Position numbers and translations under genes: made by a program. The notes under the pieces are model-generated. The model searched no databases. It saw only the letters and a list, made by a program, of their open reading frames with translations, and was not told the origin of the DNA. Shown piece after piece: positions 31,399-41,200 of a stretch of 64,000 nucleotides of DNA. Location of the stretch: NCBI GenBank assembly GCA_964035575.1, contig OZ037877.1, positions 620,001 through 684,000 on the forward strand, written 5' to 3'. The first letter of the stretch is position 1; each line of letters starts with the position of its first letter. Source of the DNA: Rhynchopus sp. YZ270_cl-10. Taxonomy: Eukaryota; Euglenozoa; Diplonemea; Diplonemida; Diplonemidae.

Positions 31399-31996
31399 AA
31401 AAAGGATGAATTTTGACATTGAGGAAGAGAAAAAGGGTTTTTTTTTTTTTTTTTTTTTTTGTTGAAATCTTAGAAAAAGAAATTACATAGAGCGACTCTT
31501 TGAGGAGCCACGTCCTGGGCTGGACGTTAAATTGCATCCGGGGGCCCTTTTGTGGCACTCCTCCTGAAACTCTATGAAGGTCTGACCTGAGGGTAAAAGG
31601 TGCTGGGTATGCTACCCTGGGTGCTGAAGGCAGGCACACAACATGTGTGGAGGGACCTGCAGAGCCCTAGCCAGTGAAGCCAAGGAGGCCCCCCTAGGAA
31701 ACTAGGGAACGGATTGGAAGAGACCTCGCCGGTAGCCGGGAACCCTCCCTGGGCTAGTACAATGATGAAACTTCAATCTTAAGTCCACACCCATGTGGCG
31801 GCCGCTTTGGCATGCGTCTGTAAGGACAGCCTTGACTGATACTTTCTGTATTAGCACACGATTGCCTCCCTGAAGGCTACGTAGCTACCTGAGTACAAAA
31901 AGGATGAATTTTGACATTGAGGAAGAGAAAAAGGGTTTTTTTTTTTTTTTTTTTTTTTGTTGAAATCTTAGAAAAAGAAATTACATAGAGCGACTC
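31399..31996 (+). repeat. 100-bp direct repeats around a 400-nt element
   Basis: A stretch starting AAAAGGATGAATTTTGACAT, with a long T run and ending ATTACATAGAGCGACTC, occurs at 31399-31498 and again, almost identically, at 31898-31996. Between them (31499-31897) lies a relative of the element at 9590-9985. The layout fits a tandem duplication of a unit of about 500 bp or an insertion that duplicated its flank. Confidence 0.75.
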
Positions 31997-32389
31997 AATA
32001 TGCCCGACTCCACGTCCACCTTCCACAGCCTGCTTCCGTTTTCGTTGTCTGCATTGAGGTGTCCTCTCTAATCTCATCTATAAAGAAGGGTAATGAAAAC
32101 ACCCTTGATCGGGTGAGAAAAAGAGAGATCACGGGGCGACATCACCAAATCCCAGGGAAGGTGACCCTCGAAGATTTGTTTGTCAAATCGTTGGTTTCTT
32201 GCGGAAGAAAGACAACACCAAAGACTGTCAACAGATAATTGAAAACACAACGAAGCACCAATGGTCCATCCTTGAAATGAAAAGTAAGCCGACTCAGAGA
32301 TTTTTTTTTTTTTTTGAAAACTTCGTTGTATTAGTGTAGATATCTGAGGATACGTTACACCAAACATTTTTTTTTTTTTTTTTTTTTTT

Positions 32390-32484
32390 GTCGCCAATCG
32401 CCCGAGTAACCCCATCAGGTGGGAGAATTCGGGTCTGTACTCAATGTTGGTTGAAGCCTTTTGTACTACGGAAGGTATAGACGT
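32390..32484 (+). ncRNA. Structured repeat family 4, copy 4
   Basis: After a long T run: GTCGCCAATCGCCCGAGTAA, stem 1 CCCC..GGTGGG, TCGGGTCTGTACTCA, stem 2 GGT-TGAA-GCC, then CTACGGAAGGTATAGACG. Very close to 34964-35056 in its second half. Confidence 0.55.
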
Positions 32485-33362
32485 TGTTCGTCCTGAACCC
32501 TTGAGAGCAACAATTTATTTTTCTTCTTTTTCTTTTTTAAATCAGCACGATACCAGAGAGGATAACTTATAATGAATGTCTCTCTCGTGCACTACCCTAT
32601 TCGTTATGCGGGGGACACTGCTGGGTTTGAAAGGTTGGATGTCATTTCTGTTGGATCATCAATGAAAAGAAAACTGGAAAACAGAGAGTACTGCGCCTCT
32701 TGTGCACACATCACAGATCAAAAAAAGGAAAATAAAATAAAAGGATGACAAATATCAGAGTGAAACCTCTCGAGCTGAATCGGTTTGCCTTGAGTATTTA
32801 ATCACCTCCTCTCGCACTTCTTTGGCATAGAAAAAGTAAAAAAGCGTAAAAAAGCGTAAAAAAGGGTAAAAAAGGGGTAACAGCGAATGACTAATAAAAC
32901 ATAGCACATCATGAATTTTTATTGTAGAGGTAACAGCCATTTGAAATGTTTTAAAAAGGGAAGTATTTCGACATATGCAATCAAATTGATAGCATAGGAA
33001 GGAGGGATCAATAAAAATGTTCCCTTTATTTTTATGTTTTGCAAAACGGGGAAGAAAAAAAAAATGAAGTTGATATAACATTACACCCACCTTCGCGAGC
33101 AGAACATTGTCCTACCCCATCACGTTTCTGACTAAAAATGAAAAAACAATAATAAAATGATGGTCATTGAATTGCAGGCACCCCCGACTGACCCAGCCAT
33201 CCGGATGAGAGAGCACAAGAAAGAACAAAAAAATGGGAGGCCTTTTTTTTTTTTTGTAAGACGAACCTAAAATCCTCACCCCACAGAAAAGACAAACGCC
33301 ACATTTTTTTTGTGTGTGTTTTTTTTTTTTTTTTTGAAATGGTGCATCTTCATCTCATTCAG

Positions 33363-33608
33363 GGGCAGTGTTAGCTGAGAATCAGAGGCCACAGTTGCAC
33401 CCGAGAGTGCAACCGCAGCCACATCAACCCTATACTAACGCGAACCCTCTAGCAATCTGCACCCTCCTCTTGTAACAGTTCCAAGTTGGTACTTCATTGT
33501 AGACGCGTCCAGGGCAGTGTTAGCCGAGAATCAGAGGCCGCAGTTGCACCCGAGAGCGCGACCGCAGCCACATCAACCGTATACTAACGCGAACCCTCTA
33601 GCAATCTA
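33363..33608 (+). repeat. Tandem duplication of an about 97-bp unit
   Basis: Copies at 33363-33460 and 33512-33608 start GGCAGTGTTAGC(T/C)GAGAAT and end CGAACCCTCTAGCAATCT. They are about 95 percent identical and separated by about 50 bp of other sequence. Each holds GTTGCA-CCCGAGAG-TGCAAC or a variant. No open frame is shared. Confidence 0.8.
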
Positions 33609-33893
33609 CCAGATCACACAACGACCACTCTAAAAAGACTGAAAAAAAAACACCAAAAACAATCGATCATAAGATGAACCCATAAAAACGGTATTTTCAA
33701 CATTTTTTTTTCCATGTTGTCAAATACAAATGCTCTTGACGATTGGGTCGCGGGCATGAGCACATCACACAGAAAGTGCTTTTACCCCAGCGGAAATTTT
33801 CGAGTACCTCAAAAAAATAAAATAAAATCCAGAGTTAACGTAGGGTTAGGGGCATATATAAAATCCCTGATGGCGCAAAAATAAAAGAAAAGT

Positions 33894-33932
33894 TTATAAG
33901 ATGATCCTAAGCCTCTCTGTGCTTAGTCACCT
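33894..33932 (+). repeat. GCCTC-loop hairpin family copy
   Basis: TATAAGATGATC, CTAAGC-CTCTCTGT-GCTTAG, TCACCTTT. Perfect stem, loop one base longer than the consensus. Confidence 0.7.
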
Positions 33933-34127
33933 TTAAATATGAAAACGCCGTTGGCGCAAAAAAAAAAAAAAAAAAAAAGGCACTGACACTCCGTGGGCAG
34001 GGGTATCGAACCACCGGAGTGTATCATCAGTTGTTTAAAAAGGGGGCTTGAACAGAAGGTTGAAAGGGATAAAAGAAAATTGTTGAAAACTGTGATGCGG
34101 AGAGAGAAAAAAAATACGCGTTTTTTC

Positions 34128-34631
34128 ACGGGTCAGGAAAGATCTTTTTTTTTTTTTTTTTTTTCGAGAAAAAAAATCCTCTTCTCCCGAAAAAAAAAAA
34201 AAAAAAAAGATTTTTGGGAGAAAAAAAAAAAGAGAAAAGATTTGAAAATCCTGGAAAAATCCTGGAAAAATCCTGAAAAATCCTGGAAAAATCCATGAAA
34301 TTTCATGAAAAATCTCGAGATCTTGAGAAATCTTTGAAAAAAAAAAAAAAGATTTTCAAAATCTTTTTTTTTTTTTTTCCCCCAAAAAGATTTTTCAAAA
34401 TCCCAAAAATCTTTTTTATCTTTTTTTTGAGAAAAAAAAGATTTTCAAGATCTTTTTCATCTTTTTTTCTCTTTTTTTTCTTTTTTTTCCTTTTTTTTCC
34501 AGGATTTTTCAAAGATCTCAAAGATCTCGAGAGATCCTGAAAAAAAAAGACAAAAATCCTGAAAATCTTGATTTTTTTTTTTTTCTCCCGAAAAAAGACA
34601 AAAAAAGACAAAAGATCTTTCCTGACCCGTG
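34128..34631. mobile_element. Foldback MITE made largely of A and T runs
   Basis: The ends CACGGGTCAGGAAAGATCTT and AAGATCTTTCCTGACCCGTG are perfect inverted repeats. TTTTTT flanks both sides, compatible with a target duplication but not decisive in this T-rich DNA. The interior is short imperfect repeats of AAATCCTGGAA and its complement. Confidence 0.75.
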
Positions 34632-34963
34632 TTTTTTTCTTTTGGGAAGGAACATGAAATTTACTTTTTTTGAAAACTTGGTTTTTTGTATTAGTGTTGA
34701 CACCCGAGGATGCATTCTATACTTTTACCGTTTTTTTTTCCCCCCTTTGCATCGATAGGGTAATCGTTTAATCAGACCCTGACAATATAAAAGACTAAAA
34801 CTTTGTCCAGTTTTTCGAATCAGATCCCCACCATGAAGAGCAAATGAGCTCGAAAAAGGGGGCAATTTTCTTTATTTTTTTTTACCATGTGCACTATGTA
34901 TACAGGGAGAAAAAAAAACCACCCCGATTTTCGAAATTGCCCCCAATTTAGTGATAACCCTGT

Positions 34964-35056
34964 GTATCGACAGTCGCCTGAGTACCCACCGTGGTGGGAA
35001 CTAGGGTCTGTTCTCAGTGTTGGCCGAAGCCTTTGTACTACGGAAGGTATAGACGG
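34964..35056 (+). ncRNA. Structured repeat family 4, best-preserved copy
   Basis: GTATCGACAGTCGCCTGAGTA, stem 1 CCCACC-GT-GGTGGG, AACTAGGGTCTGTTCTCAGT, stem 2 GGC-CGAA-GCC, then CTACGGAAGGTATAGACGG. Pairing in both stems is conserved against changed sequence in the copy at 28530. Confidence 0.55.
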
Positions 35057-35651
35057 CTTTTTTCATAGGCGCAAGAGATAGCAATTATGAGAGAGGAAAT
35101 GATTAAGATTTTTGTTTTGGAAAGAAAGGTTTGTAAGATGGACGTGCCCCACGTGCACACACATCTAAATAAAGCGGGAGGATGAAAGGGAAAGGGAAAG
35201 AAGAAGAAAAAAAAATACCACAAGCCCCCCTTTCACGATCAAGATACAACAATGGGAAAGAATTTCTTTGATAACAATGTGTAGTTGCTCTTTTGTGACC
35301 GTCCGGGTTGCTGGAGGGGAGGGGAAAAAAAAGGGGGAAGATGAATCGCCATACAATGCGGTTTTCTGTTGACGTTGTGCGAGAAAACCAAAAAAAAAAA
35401 AGGGGGGAAATATTTGAGTGAAGTGTGAACCACAAACAGGGGAAGTAGGGAGAGTAGTTATCTGTTTTAAAAAAAAAATTTTTTTTTTGAAAGATGACTC
35501 TGTACACACAAAATGACACAATTTTGAAGATGAAGATGTACTGTGGTTATCTGCTTCTAACTGATACATACACACCGTGGGTGCATGCATTCTTTGCACA
35601 GGAGTTACCCACGCCTGAATGCAAAAGAAAAGAAGAAAATGAGGAAAAAAA

Positions 35652-35748
35652 CTCTTGTAAGATGAATGTATGCCTCTCGTGCGCACATCTATGATAAAAG
35701 AAAAAAATTATAAGATGACCCTAAGCCTCTCTGTGCTTAGTCACCTTT
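35652..35748 (+). repeat. Two adjacent GCCTC-loop hairpins of different stem type
   Basis: The first (35652-35690) has CTTGTAAGATGAATGTATGC, CTCTCGT, GCGCACATC. The second (35708-35748) has TAAGATGACC, CTAAGC-CTCTCTGT-GCTTAG, TCACC. They show that both stem types belong to one leader-plus-loop family. Confidence 0.7.
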
Positions 35749-36150
35749 AAGGAGGGGCGTAACTGTTCAAAGTCTGTATTTTATATGACAAGGAAAGCTG
35801 GACTAAAAATGATGGGGGGGAAAAAAATAATGAAAACGAACAAAACGCGAAATATGTATTTTCGACATCTGCAATCAATAAATTGATAGCAATGGAGGAG
35901 GGGATCAACAACAATGGTCCCATCTTTCTTTTTATGCCGTCAAAAAAACGCGAAATATGAAAAAAATGAGCCGCATGTGGACACATAATCACCCAAAGTT
36001 TAAAAAAAAAGGGGAAAAAGGTAGAACCGGGGCATCGAAGAAGGAAAGAAGTATTTTTTTTTTTTTTTTTTTTTGAAAATCTCCCCAAACTGCCCAAAAT
36101 CCCCCCAAACTGCTCCCCCCCTCCCCCCAAAAAAGCCACCCCCCTCCACG

Positions 36151-38253
36151 ATGGGGTCCTCTGGACAGCAGACGATGAAGAAGGCTGACGAAGAGGTGGC
36201 AGGGGCGATGTGGAGACCCCGGGCTGAGGACTTTCCTGACAGCCGACTCGCAGCCAACTTGGCTGATTTTAAGAAAAACGGAGGCATCCTGTGGTGCAGC
36301 CGTAAGGAAGTGGAGGAAGCGCTGCAGAAGCCGCAGCACCAGCACACGGCAGGGGTACTCGTAGCCCCGGCCGACAAACCACAGGGGTTGGCGGCCCCAC
36401 TGATCTCCCTCGTGACGGTGCGGGGGGAGGAGATGAGGACGGAGCGCCGGTTCCTGTGCTCAGTCAGCACCGTACAGGCGGTGCACAAGACGGCGGGTGC
36501 AAAGCAGCACCAGGGGGCATTGCCCCAAACCAAATACGTTGTGGTGGAAAGCCGCAACAGCGTGACCCGTGCCGCAGCATGTGCATGGGTGAAGGCACAC
36601 GGAGGCGAGGTGCAGACCGCCGTGGAGCTGAAGGCGAAGAAGGGGAAGCCAGCCGCAAAGACGGCGGCTTTTAAGATTGGAGTAGACGGCGCGCAGGTGA
36701 AGGACGTGCTGGCAGGAAGCGGCGATGACGGCTTCTTCGCCAGGCCGTTCTTCACCAACGGGTCGGGACGGGGTGGCGACCGGGTGACGCCGCTACCGAG
36801 CACAGTGAACCTGGAGACGGCGCGGAACCAGGCCACCGAGCTGAGCGGGCGAGTGGTGCTGCTGTCGCGGGGCGGACTCGGCGTCGCGGTTCCGGAAGGC
36901 ACCACACAGGAGCAGGCCAGCAAGGTGTTGGGCGAGCAGGGGAAGACGAACCTCTGGGCAGAGATGTGGGTGGTGGACGGGCTGCCTCTCTCGCTGTCGA
37001 AGAACGGAGTGCGGGCAATCCTGAGCGAGCAGCACGCGTGGGAGCCGGAGTTGGTGAGGACCGGCAAGCACGGCACGCACAGGGTGCTTCTCGTCCGGGG
37101 CGCACCGCCGGGGACGCTGAAGCCGGTAGTGGTGGGGGAGGACGTGCTGACCTTCCGTCGGTACGACCGTACCAAAGAAGGGTGGCTGTTTGACGCCGCA
37201 AATAAAAAAGGAAAAGGAAAAGAGGAAGGAAGGGCGGCACAGCAGGACTACGTGCCCAAGCCCTACGTGGCAGACCCCGCACAGGACGCCGAGGTGGAGA
37301 AGATGCGTCGGGAACTCCTGGAGTCGAAGGAGAGAGAAGGTGCACTGCGGGCAGAGAAGGACGAGATGCAGCAGACGCTGCAACGCATGGCGAGCCAGCT
37401 GGACCAGCTGATGACGGAGATGCGCGACCTAAAGCTACAACAGCGACGCACCGAACCGGAAGAAGAAGAAGAAGAAGAAGAAGAAGGAGAAGGCGAGATG
37501 CAAATCGATGAGGAGGTGAAGGTGACGGCACCGCCGAAGAAGGAGACGAAGGCGAAGAAGGAACCCACGCAAACGCAGGAGCGGAAGCAACAGCAGCAAC
37601 AACAGCAGCAGCGGCAACAACAGCAGCAGCGGCAGCAACAGCAGCAGCGGCAGCAACAACAGCAGAGGCAACAACAACAGCAACGCGAACAGAGAGAAGA
37701 AGCAGAAGAACGGCTGCAGGCACAGAGGCGGCAGGAAGAGACGGACCGCCGCCGTGAATTCGACACTGCAGAGGCGGAGAGGGCAGAAGCGAAGGCACGC
37801 GAAGAAGCACAGTGGCAGGAGTATAACGAAATCCTGAAGAAGACACGCCAGGAGGAGTTGGCCGAGGAGAAGAGGAGGAACGCATTCGCCTCAGCAGAAG
37901 CGAAACGGCTGGCGACGGAGGCAGTGCTGCAAGAGGCCGAAGCCTCTTACGAGGCTTTTTTAAAAAAAAAGCGGGAAACAGAGCGAGAGGAGGAGATGGA
38001 TCTCGCGACAGCGGCAGCACTGGTGCGCCAGGAGGAGGAACGCCAGCTGAAACGTGCGAGGGACGTCCTCCACGCAGAAGAACGCCGCCTCCGCATGGGC
38101 TTGACGCCACCCAAGCAGCTGAACAGGGGGAAGAGAGCGGAGCGGGACGAACGTGACCGTGCCACCCCCAAGAACACACGACGGATCTTAGCGACGACGC
38201 CCTCCCCCTCGCCAAGGAAAGAGAAAGAGAAGCGCCGCAGCATGCGGTACTGA
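36151..38253 (+). CDS. LINE ORF1 protein (coiled-coil, polyQ, basic tail)
   Basis: A 700-residue protein, presumably the RNA-binding ORF1 product that coats element RNA. The first ATG in a clean context is at 36151 (MGSSGQQTMKKADEEV). An N-terminal region of about 340 residues shows no motif I recognise. After it come a charged coiled coil (VEKMRRELLESKEREGALRA), a run of glutamates, a polyglutamine tract broken by Arg (from CAG/CAA codons), a long Glu/Arg/Ala helical region and a basic C-terminus ending KEKEKRRSMRY. No CCHC knuckle is visible. The stop at 38251-38253 lies 33 nt before the first ORF2 ATG, so ORF2 may be translated by reinitiation. Confidence 0.85.
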   Translation: MGSSGQQTMKKADEEVAGAMWRPRAEDFPDSRLAANLADFKKNGGILWCSRKEVEEALQKPQHQHTAGVLVAPADKPQGLAAPLISLVTVRGEEMRTERRFLCSVSTVQAVHKTAGAKQHQGALPQTKYVVVESRNSVTRAAACAWVKAHGGEVQTAVELKAKKGKPAAKTAAFKIGVDGAQVKDVLAGSGDDGFFARPFFTNGSGRGGDRVTPLPSTVNLETARNQATELSGRVVLLSRGGLGVAVPEGTTQEQASKVLGEQGKTNLWAEMWVVDGLPLSLSKNGVRAILSEQHAWEPELVRTGKHGTHRVLLVRGAPPGTLKPVVVGEDVLTFRRYDRTKEGWLFDAANKKGKGKEEGRAAQQDYVPKPYVADPAQDAEVEKMRRELLESKEREGALRAEKDEMQQTLQRMASQLDQLMTEMRDLKLQQRRTEPEEEEEEEEEGEGEMQIDEEVKVTAPPKKETKAKKEPTQTQERKQQQQQQQQRQQQQQRQQQQQRQQQQQRQQQQQREQREEAEERLQAQRRQEETDRRREFDTAEAERAEAKAREEAQWQEYNEILKKTRQEELAEEKRRNAFASAEAKRLATEAVLQEAEASYEAFLKKKRETEREEEMDLATAAALVRQEEERQLKRARDVLHAEERRLRMGLTPPKQLNRGKRAERDERDRATPKNTRRILATTPSPSPRKEKEKRRSMRY

Positions 38254-38286
38254 CTGTTGTGTCTGGTGTTGCTGTTGGTGTGGTTA

Positions 38287-41200
38287 ATGCTGGATAGTGT
38301 GCTGCTGCTGCTACTGCCTTTTTTGCTTCCGTACAAGTGGAAGACCCACGCACACCCAAGGATGACTCATCAACACCACTCAGGTCGACCGAACACAGAC
38401 CCCACACTCGACAAGACCTCCTCCACCATCAAGAGCAACCAACTGCTAGAGGACGGCATCGAGCCTGAGCCAGGACCAGAGCCAGAACCAGAGCAAGGAC
38501 CAAAACCAAGAACCCTTCGCTGCATGAGTTGGAATGCGGGGGGGCTGACGGGCCCGAAGAAAGGGGAGCTGAAGCAGGTCCTGGAGAAGGAGAAGTACGA
38601 TGTAGTACACCTCCAAGAACTCATGGCGGCGCAAACGGGCAAGCTGAACTTTGACGGGTACAGGACTTTCCTGCGGGTGCGAACGGTAGCTCGAAAAAAA
38701 GACATCAGCGAGACGCATGGGGGAGGGATTGCGACACTGGTGAAGAAGAACTTGCGTGCGACAGAACAACCCTTCGAAGCGTGGGAGACCACAGAGAGGC
38801 TGGATGTGATTGTGGAGGGCGTGCTCTTCACGAATGTGTACCGGCCGAGCGGGGTGGGTCTACAGAAGGGGGACCAGAGAGAGGATGACTTCGCAACACA
38901 GGATCTGCCAACGGGAGAGGGCTGCGTGATCGCAGGGGACATCAACGCACATCACCAGGCGTGGAGTCAGGCGAAAATTCCCAACCAAACGGGAACTGAC
39001 CTACACGACTGGGCGTTGGGGAACAACATGCGATGCTGGAACAAGAAGGAAGCAACGCGGATCCAGCGCGGTACCAAAACGTCACCAGATGTGGTCTTCG
39101 CAGACAGAGACTGGGCCGACCCCAATTGGCAAACACGGGAAACGCTCAACTCCGACCACCTGCCGATAGAGTTTGAAGTGCAAGCGAACGCCCAAACACC
39201 TCCAACACATCCTGAGGTGAAACTCAAAAAAGAGCTGTGGAACTGGAAGAAGGCGAACTGGGCAGGCTTCACCAAGGAGATGGAGCGCAGTTCGCCAGAC
39301 GCAATGAAGTGGGGCTCGATCAGCACCGCAGCAGCCAAGTGGGCAGGGATGGTGAAGAACATCGCGAGGAGGCACATCCCCAGAGGCAAGGCAAGGAAGA
39401 AGAAGCGACGCTGGTGCAACGGTGCGGTGAAGAAGGCCCAGAAGCAACGAGACAGAGAACTCCGCAGACAGCAGAAGGAGGAGACCCTGACCGTGGCCGA
39501 CGGGGACGCACTCACGGAACTCCGGCGGCAGACGGCCAATGCGATACGGAAGGCGAAGAGAGAGGTGTGGGAGGACAAGTGCACCAAGGCAGTAGCAACC
39601 TCCGGGGCCTTCAGGCTGCTGCGCGAGTTGGACGGACGGGCGGACAAGGCGCAGTCGTACCCCATAAAAGTAAAAAAAGAGGGACAACAGGAAAAACAAC
39701 AGCTCTCCACCAACAAGGAGAAGGCGGACGCACTGGGGGAGCACTACTGCAGCGTGAGTGACGGCACAGGCCTACCGGATGCGGAGCAGCAAACTACGGC
39801 AGGATCCCAAGGAGCTGAAGCACCCCTGACACTGGAGGAGCTGGACGCCGCACTGAACGTCCTAGAAGCAGGAAAGTCACCTGGAGCGGATGGGATACAC
39901 AACGAGATGTTGATGCACCTCGGACCCGCCGCAAAAAAAGGGCTTCTACATGTCATGAACCTCTCGTGGAAGCAGGGGCAACTACCCAAAGAATGGAAGA
40001 AGGCCATACTTTTCCCTATCCACAAACAAGGGAAGCCAGAGGAAGACCTCGAATCCTACCGGCCGATAGCCCTGACGAGTACCGTGAGTAAGGTGATGGA
40101 ACACGTGCTAGCGAACAGACTGCTCCAGCTGATGGAAGACCCAAACGAGGCCACACAGAACCTACATCCCAAACAGACAGGATTCAGACGCTTCCGTTCC
40201 GCCGTGGACAACCTGGCCTACATCACGCAGCTGGCTAAGGACTCCGCAGCGAAGAAAGAAGTCCCCATCATTCTGACGCTGGACCTCGACAAGGCCTACG
40301 ACAAGGTTAAACGGGGGAAAATTCTGGAAAGGCTCCACCAACACCAGGTACCAGAGCGATACATCAGGTGGCTCACGGATTACCTGAAGCACAGAACGGC
40401 AAGGACAACGGTGGAAGGAACACGGAGCGAGGAATACGTGATGCGGGAGGGTGTTCCCCAGGGCACAGTGCTCTCACCACTACTGTTCAATCTGGTGATG
40501 ACGGAGGTGGCAGAGATCCTGGAAGGAACGACGGCCCACTTCTGCATCTTCGCTGACGACCTGGCCATCATGTGTACGGAGCGCACACTGGAGGAAGCAA
40601 CAGCGGCGATACAGAAGGTCCTTACACTGCTAGAGGAACACCTCCCCAAACTTGGATTCACGATATCCCGCAGGAAAACCTTCGTGATGCCAGTGACCGA
40701 GAAGGGCGATCGTGCCGACATCAGAAAAGCTAAGTGCGAAGTGCAGTACGCAGACGGAGCAGTGGTGAACCGTGCGCAGACGGTCCGTTACCTGGGGGTG
40801 GAACTGGATGACGCACTGACGATGCAGCCACAACTGGCGGCGGTGAAGACGAAGTTCCTCAAAAAACTTTCTCTGATCCAGCTCATGGCTGGACGGGACT
40901 GGGGGTGCGATGCCCACATGCTGAGACAGGTGTACATGACGTACGTGCTCCCGACCATAACGTATGCACTGGCGGTGTGGGGACCAGCGCTAAATGAGGC
41001 AGGCCTTGAAACTCTGGAAGTACTCCACCGAAGGGGGGCGAGGGTCATCACCGGGTGTAACTACTACACCAAAGCAGAGGACCTACTCTGGGAAGCACAC
41101 CTGAGGAAGATACGAGAGCACGTCGAATTCGATGCAGCAGCCCTGTACGAACGTGCACGTCGACAACTGGAGACCCCAGCAGAGTGTGCAATGCATTCAA

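Larger units (their letters stand above)
30975..36150. other. Gene-free repeat region between the small gene and the LINE
   Basis: About 5.2 kb. It holds the direct-repeat composite at 31399-31996, family 4 copies at 32390 and 34964, a tandem duplication at 33363-33608, a foldback at 34128-34631, and GCCTC-loop hairpins at 33894 and 35652-35748. No supported gene. Confidence 0.6.

Noticed and set aside
31399-31996. 100-bp direct repeats as LTRs
   Set aside because: The repeats contain a long T run, lack TG..CA ends, and enclose only a noncoding element related to 9590-9985.
33985-34025. tRNA suggested by GGTTCGATACC on the minus strand
   Set aside because: It is only the loop of an ACACTCC/GGAGTGT hairpin; no acceptor or anticodon arms can be drawn.
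11903-35748. Hammerhead or box C/D RNA suggested by the GATGA motifs
   Set aside because: The required CUGAUGA/GAAA core or a paired D box is not present in consistent positions.
36752-38407. 551-codon minus-strand frame
   Set aside because: Antisense to LINE ORF1 with Ser/Pro/Val composition typical of an antisense shadow.
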